A DNA stretch of 64,000 nt. It comes from Bradyrhizobium betae. Lineage in GTDB: Bacteria > Pseudomonadota > Alphaproteobacteria > Rhizobiales > Xanthobacteraceae. Where the stretch lies: NCBI RefSeq assembly GCF_004123905.1, contig NZ_MZXW01000021.1:186001-250000 (forward strand), read 5' to 3'. The notes under the pieces are model-generated. The model was given only the letters and a program-made list of their open reading frames with translations, was not told where the DNA came from and did not search any database. The position numbers and the translations under genes were made by a program. Shown here piece by piece: positions 44,850 through 53,800 of the stretch (position 1 is the stretch's first letter; the number at the start of each line of letters is the position of its first letter).

Positions 44850-45581
44850 ATGCAAAATGTCTCGATCCCGGCGGCGCTGATTGCCGGCCTCGTCAGCTTC
44901 CTCTCCCCCTGCGTCCTGCCGCTGGTCCCGCCCTACCTGATCTATCTCACGGGTGCGACGATCGAGCATGTCAAGAGCGCCGATGAGGCTGCGGCCTCCA
45001 AGCGTGCGATCATGATGTCGGCGCTGCTGTTCGTGCTCGGCTTCTCCACGGTGTTCGTGGCGCTCGGCGCCAGCGCCTCGCTGATCGGCGGGCTGATCCG
45101 GGCCTGGTCGGCCGAGCTGTCGATCCTCGCCGGCATCGTCATCATCGTGATGGGTCTGCACTTCCTCGGATTGACCCGCATCGGCCTGTTGATGCGTGAG
45201 GGACGCCTGCCGATCCCCAGACCCGTCGGCCTCTGGGGCGCCTACATTATGGGCCTAGCCTTCGCCTTTGGCTGGACGCCCTGCATCGGCCCGATCCTGG
45301 CCGCGATCCTCTCGATCGCCGCGGCCGAAGCCACGGTGACCAAGGGCGCGGGGCTCCTCGCGGTCTATTCGGCCGGTCTCGGCATTCCCTTCCTGATCGC
45401 CGCGCTGATGATCGAGCAATTCTCAAAACTGTTTGCGCGCATGAAGGGCCATCTCGTCAATGTCGAGCGCGGCATGGGCGTGTTGATGGTGATCACCGGT
45501 ATCGGCTTCCTCACCGGCGCGGTCTCGAATGTGAGCATCTGGCTGCTCGAGACGTTTCCGGCGCTTCAGACGATCGGGTAG
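44850..45581 (+). CDS. ccdA: Cytochrome c biogenesis protein CcdA (DsbD-like)
   Basis: A 243-residue membrane protein with six helices and the paired redox cysteines in SFLSPCVLPLVPPY and FGWTPCIGPILAA. CcdA carries reducing power from cytoplasmic thioredoxin across the membrane for apocytochrome c maturation. A role in supplying the c-type haem subunits FixO and FixP is functionally logical, although the gene is 14 kb away. It has no FixK box. Confidence 0.92.
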   Translation: MQNVSIPAALIAGLVSFLSPCVLPLVPPYLIYLTGATIEHVKSADEAAASKRAIMMSALLFVLGFSTVFVALGASASLIGGLIRAWSAELSILAGIVIIVMGLHFLGLTRIGLLMREGRLPIPRPVGLWGAYIMGLAFAFGWTPCIGPILAAILSIAAAEATVTKGAGLLAVYSAGLGIPFLIAALMIEQFSKLFARMKGHLVNVERGMGVLMVITGIGFLTGAVSNVSIWLLETFPALQTIG

Positions 45582-45672
45582 AGCCGCTTCTCGCGCGTCA
45601 CCGAAGGCGAGCGGGCGCGCGCTCATGAAGGCCATGAGCCCGCGCCCTGGTGCGGCCTAGCCGATCCCTTCG

Positions 45673-46590
45673 TCAGTAATCCCAGAACACCGGCACAAAA
45701 CGGAAGGCGTCGCCATCGGTGGCCACGCGGCCGATGGACGGGAACGGCAGGTGCGTGGCCACCAGCATCTCGCTGCTCTCGGCGATCTCGCGCAGAAGAC
45801 GGACGCGAACCCGCGCCGCCTCTTCGGGATCATGTTCGAAACCGTTATGCCAGTCGGGTTGCTCGAACCCGACGGCAAACACGGCGTCGCCGGCGAATGT
45901 CAGGGCGTCGTCGTCGGATGCGATGCGAACCACGGAGTGCCCGGGGGTGTGACCGCCAGTGCGACGGGCGATGACGCCGGGCGCGATCTCGTGCGTCTCA
46001 TCGAATGTGCGCAGCTGGCTGCCATACTCCTTCACGAACCGCTTGGCGGTGGCGCGAAGCGCGTCGGGGAATCCCGGCGGCATGGCGACGCGGGAGAAAT
46101 CGGGTGCCTCCCAGAACTTGACCTCGGCAGCCGCCACGTGGATACGCAGGTCCTTGCGCAGCCGCTGCTTGACGCCGTCGACGAGCAGCCCGCCGATGTG
46201 ATCCATGTGCATGTGGGTCAGCACCAGATCGGTCACCGCCGAGAGGTCGATGCCGGCGGCCTCAAGTCGCCGGATCAATTGGCCGGCCCGGGGCAAGTTC
46301 AGGTTGGGGTCGGATCCGAGGCCGGCGTCGATGAGGATGGTCTTGCCGCCGCTGCGGACCATGACCGCATTCAGCGCCCAGTCGAACGCGTCCTGCGGCA
46401 GGAACCTGTCGTGCAGCCAGGCCGCCCGGACGGTCGGGTCGGCGTTGTGCGCCAGCATCGTGGTTGGCAGTGGCAGCACGCCGTCGCTGACCACGAGCAC
46501 GTCGATGTCGCCGATCTTCAGTGCGTAGCGCGACGGAACAAGTTCTTCGCGGCCTGATCCCACTGGATATGAAGTGTTGTGCAGGTTCAT
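45673..46590 (-). CDS. MBL-fold metallo-hydrolase
   Basis: A 305-residue metallo-beta-lactamase-fold enzyme, started at the ATG at 46590 that follows CAGGAGACG. The zinc motif is LTHMHMDHIGG, with further ligands in GGHTPGHSVVRI, AGDAVF and ATHLPFPSIG. The group includes lactonases and quinone-sulfur hydrolases. The signal-like first 20 residues (MNLHNTSYPVGSG) are not a classical export signal. It follows the NDH-2-like gene by 92 bp on the same strand, so they may be one operon. Confidence 0.88.
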   Translation of the reverse strand: MNLHNTSYPVGSGREELVPSRYALKIGDIDVLVVSDGVLPLPTTMLAHNADPTVRAAWLHDRFLPQDAFDWALNAVMVRSGGKTILIDAGLGSDPNLNLPRAGQLIRRLEAAGIDLSAVTDLVLTHMHMDHIGGLLVDGVKQRLRKDLRIHVAAAEVKFWEAPDFSRVAMPPGFPDALRATAKRFVKEYGSQLRTFDETHEIAPGVIARRTGGHTPGHSVVRIASDDDALTFAGDAVFAVGFEQPDWHNGFEHDPEEAARVRVRLLREIAESSEMLVATHLPFPSIGRVATDGDAFRFVPVFWDY

Positions 46591-46682
46591 GTTCGTCTCC
46601 TGTTGCATGATGAGTGTTTCCGGCTGTTCCTGGTTGAGCAGGCCGCGCGGCCGGGAGCGCGCGGTCGTCATCGCTTCGTGCG

Positions 46683-47888
46683 TCAGAGATCGGTGACGCG
46701 CTCCGGATCGGCCGATGCGAGCGCGGCGGCGCGCGCAGCTTTCGGCGGATAGATCCAGACGGTGTTGATCTCCTGCTTCGTTTTCTTGGCGACGTCGCCG
46801 ACCATCTCGACGGTGCGCTCCCATCCGCGCGTGAACAGTGCGCCGGCTTCGCCGAGGTCGAGACAGGTGACGTAGGCCTTCTGGTGGTAGGGCCTGGTCG
46901 GAATGCCGAGCAGCTCGGCGGCCGCGTTGTTGCCGGCAAAGGCGCCCATGCGCGTGGCGTGCTGACACGACATCAGCGCGTAATTGCCGTCGTCATCGCA
47001 GGCCGCGCGGGCGGCATCGCCGGTCGCAAAGACGCCGGCGATACCCGGCACGCGCAGATGGCGATCGACCAGCAGCCGGCCGAAATTGTCGCGCTCGGCG
47101 GGGATCTGCGCCGTCAATGGCGCGGCGCGGATGCCGGCCGCCCAGACCACCGTCCCGGTTTCGATGTGTTCGCCGGTCGACAGCGTCACGCCGGATTTGT
47201 CGAGCGAGGCGACGCCGGCCCCTAGCCGTGTCTCGACGCCGAGCCTGCGCAATGCGTCCTCGATCACCGAGCGGGCGCCTTCGCCCATGTCGGGCGCGAT
47301 CGCGCTGTTGCGCTCGACGATGATCACGCGCGTCGTGGAATCCTTGCCGAGGATCTTGCGCAGGCGCGCGGGCAACTCGGTCGCGGCCTCGATGCCCGTA
47401 AAACCGCCCCCGGCGACGACGACCGTGTCGCGTCCGTTCGCGGCCGGCCGGTCGGCGAGGCCGTGCAGATGCTTGTCCAGCGTAATCGCGTCATCGAGGG
47501 AATCGACGCTAAAACCGTGCTCGGCAAGGCCGGGAATGTTGGGGCGGAACAGGCGGCTGCCGGTGGCGACCACCAGGCGGTCGTAGGACAGGGTCTTCTT
47601 CGTGCCGTTTGCCGTGGTGATCTGCACTGTCCGCGCCTCGGTGTTGACGGTCTCGGCGCTGCCCTGGATGTAGTGGACGTCGATCGCCTCGAGAACGTCG
47701 AGCAGCGGTGCTGTCAGGGTTTCCGGCTTCGGCTCATAGAGCCGCGGACGGACCACCAGCGTCGGCTCCGGTGCGATCAGCGCGAGCTCGAGATCGTCAG
47801 GCGAAGCGCCCTTGATGTCGCGCAGGCGGGCGGCGGAGAGGGCGGCGTACATGCCGGCGAAGCCGGCGCCGATGATGAGTAGTCGCAT
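46683..47888 (-). CDS. NAD(P)/FAD-dependent oxidoreductase, NDH-2-like
   Basis: A 401-residue two-dinucleotide-binding flavoprotein, started at the ATG at 47888 (CAGGAG 8 bp upstream). FAD binding is at LLIIGAGFAGMYAALSAA, NADH binding at VVVAGGGFTGIEAATEL, and FATGDAARA is the second FAD contact. It resembles type II NADH:quinone oxidoreductases, which pass electrons to quinone without pumping protons, but a C-terminal membrane-anchoring helix is not evident. An AraC gene upstream may control it. Confidence 0.88.
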   Translation of the reverse strand: MRLLIIGAGFAGMYAALSAARLRDIKGASPDDLELALIAPEPTLVVRPRLYEPKPETLTAPLLDVLEAIDVHYIQGSAETVNTEARTVQITTANGTKKTLSYDRLVVATGSRLFRPNIPGLAEHGFSVDSLDDAITLDKHLHGLADRPAANGRDTVVVAGGGFTGIEAATELPARLRKILGKDSTTRVIIVERNSAIAPDMGEGARSVIEDALRRLGVETRLGAGVASLDKSGVTLSTGEHIETGTVVWAAGIRAAPLTAQIPAERDNFGRLLVDRHLRVPGIAGVFATGDAARAACDDDGNYALMSCQHATRMGAFAGNNAAAELLGIPTRPYHQKAYVTCLDLGEAGALFTRGWERTVEMVGDVAKKTKQEINTVWIYPPKAARAAALASADPERVTDL

Positions 47889-48022
47889 GTGATTCACTCC
47901 TGAGTTTTATTCTTGGGTTGTTTTTGGGTCTGGTCGGTCCGAGACGCGCGTGTCATCGCCGCTGCCGAATGCAAGCAGGCCTGTTGCGAGCGCGGAGAGA
48001 TGAGACGGAAACGGGCGGGCCG

Positions 48023-48313
48023 TTATGGCGCGGTGCAGTTCGGCAGCGAGGACAGCAGCGCAGGACCTTCGCATGCCGTGCTGCAGCTTCGCGGGCCCAA
48101 GAGCCAGCCGCGCAGGGCTAGCGGCATCGCAGGCTTACTCGGCCAATCATGACTGATCAGGATTGACGTCGCGGCATTGGCGCTTGGCCCGATTTGTGCC
48201 GGCGCTTCCTCGGCCGTCGGCGAGGTAAGACGCACGGTCAGTGAGAGCCCGTACACGATCGCCGTCGAGACGGCTCTTCGTCGCGGTGCAATTGCAAGGC
48301 GTTTCCAGTTCAT
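48023..48313 (-). CDS. Hypothetical protein, uncertain
   Basis: A 96-residue frame starting at an ATG with GGAGGC upstream (MNWKRLAIAPRRRAVSTAIV). A basic then hydrophobic N-terminus could be a signal anchor, but the C-terminal part is Ser/Pro/Cys-rich and looks like a non-coding frame. It lies between the AraC and flavoprotein genes. Real gene or decaying remnant cannot be decided from sequence. Confidence 0.3.
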   Translation of the reverse strand: MNWKRLAIAPRRRAVSTAIVYGLSLTVRLTSPTAEEAPAQIGPSANAATSILISHDWPSKPAMPLALRGWLLGPRSCSTACEGPALLSSLPNCTAP

Positions 48314-48410
48314 CGTCTGCCTCCGTCCGCATGATGTGACGTTGCGATGTGTAGCGAACCGGATGTTCGACTGCCCCAGAGCGATTGCCGTCGCTATCGA
48401 GAGATTGCTG

Positions 48411-49367
48411 CTAACGCACGCGCCTGCGCCAATCGCTCGGCGTTTCGCCCGTGAGCTTCTTGAATGCCGCGGCAAAGGCGGTCTGCGAGGCATAGCCGAG
48501 CGCGGCTGCGACCGAGACGACCGATTCGTCACTCTCCCGCAGCATGTTCATGGCCTGCTCGAGCCGGTGCTGGCGCAGCCAGGCGTGCGGCGAGAGCCCG
48601 GTGCTCTCCTTGAAGGACCGGCAGAAATGGAAGCGCGACAGGCCGGCGTCGGAGGCAAGCGCCGAAAGCGAGACGTCTGCATCGCTGTCCGACCGCAACC
48701 GTTCGATCGCACGGAGCAGGACCTTCGGCGACAGCCCACCCATGGTCGGTTGGAATGTGGATGGCGAACCTGTGTGGGCAACCAGCAGGCGCGTGGCCAG
48801 AAGGTCCGTCAGCTGATGGCGGAACAGCATATCGAGGGCTCCGTTGCCCTGCAGCGTCTCCGCTGCGCTCAAGAGCAGTCTGGACGTGATGGGGTCAGGA
48901 TGCGCCGTCCGCTCCAGCAGATCGCTCGCTCCGGCGGTTCCTGCTTCGTTGGCAACGCGCTTCAGCGTTGCATTCGGAAGATAGAGTTGAACCACGTCGA
49001 CAGGCTTCGGAATATCCCATCGCGAGCTCGATCCTTCCGGAATGATGATCACGACTCCGGCACGAAACGTACCGATCGCAACCGATCGTCCTGTCCGGCG
49101 CTCCATGCGTTGCATCACGCCGTTGTACGCCATGATCACGTGGTGGCTCATGGGCTCGACGATGTCGTGCAATGGATCATGTTTCCAGTGCGCGATCCCG
49201 GCGCCGGAGGAATCCAATGCCATGCGAGCCGGTTCGGTCCTGAGCACCCGCGCCATCTCCGCATCGGCGCGCCGCTCAGATGACGAGCTGTCGTCCGGCT
49301 GTTCGGCTGGCGCGGGCGGCAAGCCCTTGTGCGATGGATTGCGCATGCGTGCGGTGCTCTCGATCAT
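48411..49367 (-). CDS. AraC-family transcriptional regulator
   Basis: A 318-residue protein with a variable N-terminal sensing domain (about 50-200) and two C-terminal HTHs (SLSALASDAGLSRFHFCRSF and ESVVSVAAALGYASQTAFAAAF), ending PSDWRRRVR. It is on the same strand as the flavoprotein and MBL genes downstream, and so could control them. The first 35 residues are Ser/Pro-rich and poorly conserved in appearance; a later start is possible. Confidence 0.88.
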   Translation of the reverse strand: MIESTARMRNPSHKGLPPAPAEQPDDSSSSERRADAEMARVLRTEPARMALDSSGAGIAHWKHDPLHDIVEPMSHHVIMAYNGVMQRMERRTGRSVAIGTFRAGVVIIIPEGSSSRWDIPKPVDVVQLYLPNATLKRVANEAGTAGASDLLERTAHPDPITSRLLLSAAETLQGNGALDMLFRHQLTDLLATRLLVAHTGSPSTFQPTMGGLSPKVLLRAIERLRSDSDADVSLSALASDAGLSRFHFCRSFKESTGLSPHAWLRQHRLEQAMNMLRESDESVVSVAAALGYASQTAFAAAFKKLTGETPSDWRRRVR

Positions 49368-49616
49368 TGCGTGGCTTCTCCTGACCGTCTTAAGCTGCGG
49401 ATCAGATGTCCGTATTTGTACGGGCGGCGCGTTCTATGCGCTGCGAAGGCTCAGGGTCTTTCCTGAAGCGGCCATGCTTTGTCCGATCCTGCTCTGGGCA
49501 GGCGCGCGTTTTCGCAAACGCACGCCGGACGGCGCTGCGCTGCTATGGAACGGAGACCGCAGGGAGCTTGCCGGATCGGATGTTCGGTGCGGCGGCCGGT
49601 TTCCCTTCCAGTCGCT

Positions 49617-51200
49617 TCAGTGCGCCTCGTCCAGCGCGCAGACCACCGTGCAGACGACGCCGCGCGGCAGGAAGTCGACGGTGGCCTCGCCGCCGAGCTG
49701 ATCGCGCGCGCTGCGCTCGATCAGACGGGAGCCGAAGCCGCGCCGCACCGGCTCGGTCACCGGCGGCCCGCCGATCTCGGTCCAGATCAGGCGCAGCCGC
49801 GGCTTGGGGGTGTCGGCGATGACCTCCCACTCGAGCGTCACCCGGCCGGTCTCGTTGGACAGCGCGCCGTATTTCGCGGCGTTGGTGGCGATCTCGTGCA
49901 CGATCATCGACAGCACCACGGCGAGCCGCGGCGACAGCGGCACCGCGGGGCCGGTCATGCGGATACGTTCGGGACCGGAGAGCAGGAACGGTTGGAGCAC
50001 GCGCGTCACCACGTCCTTCAGCTCGGAGCCGGCCCATTTCTCCTGGCTGAGCAGATTATGCGCCTCGGCGAGCGCGCCAAGACGGCCCTCGAACTTGGTC
50101 CGTTCATCGCGGCTTGCGCTGCGGAAGGTCTGCACCGCGATCGCCTGCATCAAGGCCAGCGTGTTCTTGACGCGGTGATTGAGCTCATCGATCAAGAGAT
50201 CATGCAGCATCTCGCCGCGCGCGATCGTGGTCGCCATCCGCACTGCAAACGTGAGACCCGTCAACAGCAGGATGCCGCCGATCAGGCTGGTGATGGCGAT
50301 GTTGCGCCACAGCGGCGCGATCAGTGAACTCTCGGGGACGCCGGCGGCCACGGTCCAGCCGGTCAGCCGCGAGCGGGTATAGGCGGAGGCGAGTGGAATG
50401 CCGTCGAGCGACACGGTCGGGAGTGACGCCTCGTTGCCGCGAAACATCTCGGCGTAGAACGAGGGCGAGGCGCGCTTGCCGAACGACTCGGTGGGGTTCG
50501 GCACGCGCGCGAACACGGTGCCCTTGGCGTCAAGCAGGGACACCGTCCATTGCCGGTCGGGTCGCTGCTTCTCGACCAGCTCCTGGAAGATGCCGACCGG
50601 CGGGCCGAAGCAGAGGTCGTAGATCACCTCGCCGTCGCGGAACACCGGCACTTCGACGGTGAGAACCTGCCGCTGGTCGAGCGTGCCGGTGAACAGGTCG
50701 GAATATTGCGGCACCTTGGTCGCGAACACTTTCTCGACGATCACCAGATTGCCGCGCGGCGGCAGGCTCGCGATGTCCTCCGTCGCCGAGGAGAACAACA
50801 GCCGGCCCTTGCGGTCGGAGATCAGGACCAGGCCGCCCTTGCCGTATTGGTCGAGGAAGCCGAGCGCGATGCGGCGAAAGTTTGGGAAGTCGTCGGTGCG
50901 CAGCGAGTTCGTCAGCGCCAGCACCTGCAAGCCGCCGGTCATCCGCTGCACCTCGGAATCCAGCACGAGGCGCATGCTGCGCACGTTCTCCAGCACGCGG
51001 CGGTTCGCGTCGCTGCGGTCCTGCTTGTAATTGTAGAAGGCGATGCCGACCGCGAAGATGATCATCGGCAGCGTCGTTCCCGCGACCAGGAGAGCGAGCC
51101 GGACCGGCAGGGTGAACTTGGACAAACGCGGGCGTCCCGGTTCCAGCGCGACAGCGCCGGATGATGATTTTGGCCAGAACCATACGGGCAGGACCTGCAT
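49617..51200 (-). CDS. HWE/HisKA_2-family sensor histidine kinase with extracytoplasmic sensor
   Basis: A 527-residue membrane kinase: helix 1 (about 33-56), a periplasmic dCACHE-like sensor to about 295, helix 2 (SLIGGILLLTGLTFAVRMA) and the kinase core. The phospho-acceptor is His342 in ELNHRVKNTLALMQ, the HWE/HisKA_2 pattern. The ATP lid shows HEIATNAAKYGALS and GFGSRLIERSARDQLGG. Such kinases commonly control the general stress response via PhyR, but no receiver gene is adjacent. Signal unknown. Confidence 0.9.
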   Translation of the reverse strand: MQVLPVWFWPKSSSGAVALEPGRPRLSKFTLPVRLALLVAGTTLPMIIFAVGIAFYNYKQDRSDANRRVLENVRSMRLVLDSEVQRMTGGLQVLALTNSLRTDDFPNFRRIALGFLDQYGKGGLVLISDRKGRLLFSSATEDIASLPPRGNLVIVEKVFATKVPQYSDLFTGTLDQRQVLTVEVPVFRDGEVIYDLCFGPPVGIFQELVEKQRPDRQWTVSLLDAKGTVFARVPNPTESFGKRASPSFYAEMFRGNEASLPTVSLDGIPLASAYTRSRLTGWTVAAGVPESSLIAPLWRNIAITSLIGGILLLTGLTFAVRMATTIARGEMLHDLLIDELNHRVKNTLALMQAIAVQTFRSASRDERTKFEGRLGALAEAHNLLSQEKWAGSELKDVVTRVLQPFLLSGPERIRMTGPAVPLSPRLAVVLSMIVHEIATNAAKYGALSNETGRVTLEWEVIADTPKPRLRLIWTEIGGPPVTEPVRRGFGSRLIERSARDQLGGEATVDFLPRGVVCTVVCALDEAH

Positions 51201-51270
51201 CGCGCCACGATTTTCGCGTGCGGGGAGCAGTCCAGAAGGATTTTGCAGCGCAGTGCAGGAGGTCTGCGCT

Positions 51271-51363
51271 TCAGCTCATGCTGATTGCGGTCAGCAGCAG
51301 ACACAAGAGGTAGACGGCCGCCAGGCTGAGTCCGGCGATCCGGGCTTCTCGCTGCGATGTCAT
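51271..51363 (-). CDS. 30-residue membrane peptide candidate
   Basis: A short frame MTSQREARIAGLSLAAVYLL plus ten more residues, with one hydrophobic helix (LSLAAVYLLCLLLTAI). A CGGAG element lies 8 bp before its ATG. It starts 54 bp after the end of the DUF1236 gene on the same strand. Small size makes this tentative, but the helix, start and ribosome-binding box together support it. Confidence 0.5.
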   Translation of the reverse strand: MTSQREARIAGLSLAAVYLLCLLLTAISMS

Positions 51364-51417
51364 GCGGTCAACTCCGGGAGGGCGGCCGCCGTCGCGGCGG
51401 CCGCCCGTCTGTCGGTA

Positions 51418-51762
51418 TCAATCGATTTCCTGGACGACGGTGCGCGTGCCCGGATCCACGAGCATCACGCGCTCGCCGGAATAGACGTAGCGATATTTCG
51501 TCAGCGACGGACCCCAGTCAGACGGAACGGCTTCGAGCTCGACGTCGCTTGGAACCGTTGCGCCGACGATGATCTTCTCCTTTGTCGTCACCGGACGGAG
51601 ATGATGTTCGGTGACGTAGGATTTGATCCTCGTCCGGTATTGCGGCTCGATCTGAACCGCTGCCGCGTGACCGGTTCCGGTGGTGGTCACCACGGTCGAT
51701 TGCGCGAACGCGCCGGTCGAAATCAGGATGGCCGCGGCGGAAAGCAGGAACAGCTTCTTCAT
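51418..51762 (-). CDS. DUF1236 secreted protein
   Basis: A 114-residue exported protein. The Sec signal is KKLFLLSAAAILISTGAFA, cleaved after FAQ or FA. The mature region carries VPSDVELEAVPSDWGPSLTKYRYVY and VMLVDPGTRTVVQEID, the DUF1236 pattern. Function unknown; the family is common in rhizobia and several members are stress-induced. It is divergent from the 77-residue secreted gene at 51901. Confidence 0.88.
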   Translation of the reverse strand: MKKLFLLSAAAILISTGAFAQSTVVTTTGTGHAAAVQIEPQYRTRIKSYVTEHHLRPVTTKEKIIVGATVPSDVELEAVPSDWGPSLTKYRYVYSGERVMLVDPGTRTVVQEID

Positions 51763-51900
51763 CTTGTCCTCCTCGATGGCAATATGCGCCGCAACAACAT
51801 CCGATGGCAGACGGCGTTCCTGCGAATAGGAACAAATTGCTACTTTTTCCCGTTTGTGAATCGGCCGGGCCGGACAGCCCGGCGATTGGAGGAGAAGAAA

Positions 51901-52134
51901 ATGAAGTTGAAAGCAGTAACCGCGGCGCTGATGCTTGCCGCAATATCCCTGCCGGCGTTCGCGGCCGACGAGTTCTACGTCGTCCAGGACGTCAAGACCA
52001 AGAAGTGCACGATCGTCGACAAGAAACCGACGGACACGTCCATGACCGTCGTCAGCCCGTCAGGCACGATCTACAAGTCGCGCACCGAGGCTGAAAGCGG
52101 CATGAAGACCGTCAAGGTCTGCACGTCAAACTGA
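51901..52134 (+). CDS. Small secreted protein (77 residues)
   Basis: Started at the ATG at 51901, preceded by GGAGGAG. The Sec signal is KAVTAALMLAAISLPAFA, and the mature ~55 residues have two Cys (KCTIVDKKPT, KVCTSN), probably a disulfide. The YVVQDVKTKKC pattern recurs in other small rhizobial exported proteins; no function is assigned. The 26-residue gene follows 14 bp later, suggesting a two-gene transcript. Confidence 0.85.
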   Translation: MKLKAVTAALMLAAISLPAFAADEFYVVQDVKTKKCTIVDKKPTDTSMTVVSPSGTIYKSRTEAESGMKTVKVCTSN

Positions 52135-52148
52135 GGAGAGATGACCCA

Positions 52149-52229
52149 ATGCCAGTCCTGATTTTGTGGGCCGTGCCCGCCGTGCTGGTGATCGGCGGCG
52201 GCATCTATTTGATCGGCCATTTTCATTGA
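52149..52229 (+). CDS. 26-residue hydrophobic membrane peptide
   Basis: MPVLILWAVPAVLVIGGGIY followed by LIGHFH: a single membrane helix with a His-containing tail. An AGGAGAG box lies about 9 bp before the ATG. It is probably co-transcribed with the preceding secreted protein and is below the length limit of most gene finders. No match comes to mind. Confidence 0.5.
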   Translation: MPVLILWAVPAVLVIGGGIYLIGHFH

Positions 52230-52242
52230 CGGACAACGAAGC

Positions 52243-52327
52243 GTCATGCCCGGGCTTGTCCCGGGCATCCACGTTCTTCGTTCCTCTTGGCTAAGATGTG
52301 GATGGCCGGGACAAGCCCGGCCATGAC
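52243..52327. repeat. 'gtcatgcccgggc ... gcccggccatgac' palindromic repeat
   Basis: The outer arms pair (gtcatgcccgggcttgtccc with gggacaagcccggccatgac), as do inner arms gcatccac/gtggatgg. Similar in type to 10852-10957. It sits at the end of the small-protein transcript and may also act as its terminator. Confidence 0.85.
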
Positions 52328-52363
52328 GACTCCTCGCAAAAGCCCAAGGGAACGTCCGCAGTC

Positions 52364-53638
52364 TCAGAGATTGCTCTCGGTGATCGCGGCGTAGACCATG
52401 CTGCGCAGCTCGCGCCGGATCGGATAGGCACTCGACGGCAGCACCTGCGTCATGAAGATGGTAATGAGCTCCTCGGCCGGATCGATCCAGAACGAGGTCG
52501 TGGCCGCGCCGCCCCAATTGTATTCGCCGGGGCTGCCGGCAATCAGCGTTTCCGCCGGGCGCATGGTTACGGCAAAGCCGAGGCCGAAGCCGATGCCATT
52601 ATAGGCGGCCTCGGCGAACATCGAGCGCGACACCTCGGGCAGCGCACGTCCTCCGGGGATATGGTTGCTCGTCATCAGCGCCAGCGTCTTCGGCCCGATC
52701 AGCCTGACGCCACCGAGTTCGCCGCCATTGAGCAACGCGCGGCAGAAGGTCAGATAGTCGGCCATCGTCGAGCACAGCCCGCCGCCGCCGGAGATGAGCG
52801 AGGGCGGGGTCAGGAACGAGCTCGTGGCCGGGTCGTCCTGGAGCGTCAGGCCCTCGCGGCGCTGGCCGGCATGGAAGGTAAATCCACCAGCGGGATCGGC
52901 ATTGTAGCAGGCGGCGAAGCGATGCGCCTTCGAAGCCGGCACGTGGAAATCGGTGTCGGTCATGCCGAGCGGATCAAGGATGCGTGTTTTCAGGAACTGC
53001 TCGAACGGCATGCCGGAGATCTTGCCGACGAGGTAGCCGAGCACGTCGGTCGAGACCGAGTAGTTCCAGGCCTCGCCGGGCGAGAATTCCAGCGGGATCT
53101 TGGCGAGGCTCTCGATCATGCTCTGGAGCGTGCCCGACTTCTCGACCTCGCCGATCTTCTCGGCGCGATAGGCGGCATCGACATTGGAACGCTGCTGGAA
53201 GCCGTAAGTCAGTCCGGAAGTGTGGCGCAGCAGGTCCACGATCAGCATCGGCCGGGACGGCGGCCGGGTCAGGAACGCAGGCGCAGTGCCGGCGACGAAC
53301 ACGCCGAGGTCCTTCCATTCCGGAATGTATTTTGCGACCGGCTCGTCGATCGCGACGAGGCCTTGCTCGACCAGCATCATGAAGGCGACGCTGGTGAGCG
53401 GCTTGGTCATGGAATAGATGCGGTAGATTGTGTCGTCCTTGATCGGCGCCTTGCGCTCGACATCGGCAAGGCCCTGGACGGAGCTGTGGGCGATCTTGCC
53501 GCGGCGGTAGACCAGCAGATGCGTGCCCGGGAAGCGGCCGGCATCGATGTACCTGGTCTTCAGATGCGCATCGACGCGGTCGAGCGCGGCCTTGGACATG
53601 CCCACGGATTCGGGCGAAGCGGGGGTCGGGGCGAGCAT
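52364..53638 (-). CDS. Serine hydrolase, class C beta-lactamase family
   Basis: A 424-residue beta-lactamase/esterase-fold hydrolase with the S-x-x-K nucleophile in YSMTKPLTSVA, a YSVSTDVLGYL motif giving the catalytic Tyr, and a C-terminal GGAATTSFWIDP segment (the KTG-box equivalent). No signal peptide is visible, so it is probably an intracellular esterase (EstB-like) rather than a true beta-lactamase. It is divergent from the dioxygenase. Confidence 0.88.
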   Translation of the reverse strand: MLAPTPASPESVGMSKAALDRVDAHLKTRYIDAGRFPGTHLLVYRRGKIAHSSVQGLADVERKAPIKDDTIYRIYSMTKPLTSVAFMMLVEQGLVAIDEPVAKYIPEWKDLGVFVAGTAPAFLTRPPSRPMLIVDLLRHTSGLTYGFQQRSNVDAAYRAEKIGEVEKSGTLQSMIESLAKIPLEFSPGEAWNYSVSTDVLGYLVGKISGMPFEQFLKTRILDPLGMTDTDFHVPASKAHRFAACYNADPAGGFTFHAGQRREGLTLQDDPATSSFLTPPSLISGGGGLCSTMADYLTFCRALLNGGELGGVRLIGPKTLALMTSNHIPGGRALPEVSRSMFAEAAYNGIGFGLGFAVTMRPAETLIAGSPGEYNWGGAATTSFWIDPAEELITIFMTQVLPSSAYPIRRELRSMVYAAITESNL

Positions 53639-53800
53639 CAGTTCCTCCGGGGCATTTTGTCGGAAAGTTGATACCGAAATGGCGGCCTCATTCCAAGCCG
53701 GTTGCGCTTAACGTGGCCCCGACGACTGGTGTAGGCTGCAGTCTGGAACGCCTCCAAGGAGCCCATCCGGGCCAAAGAGAAAAACGCAGGGCAGACGCAT

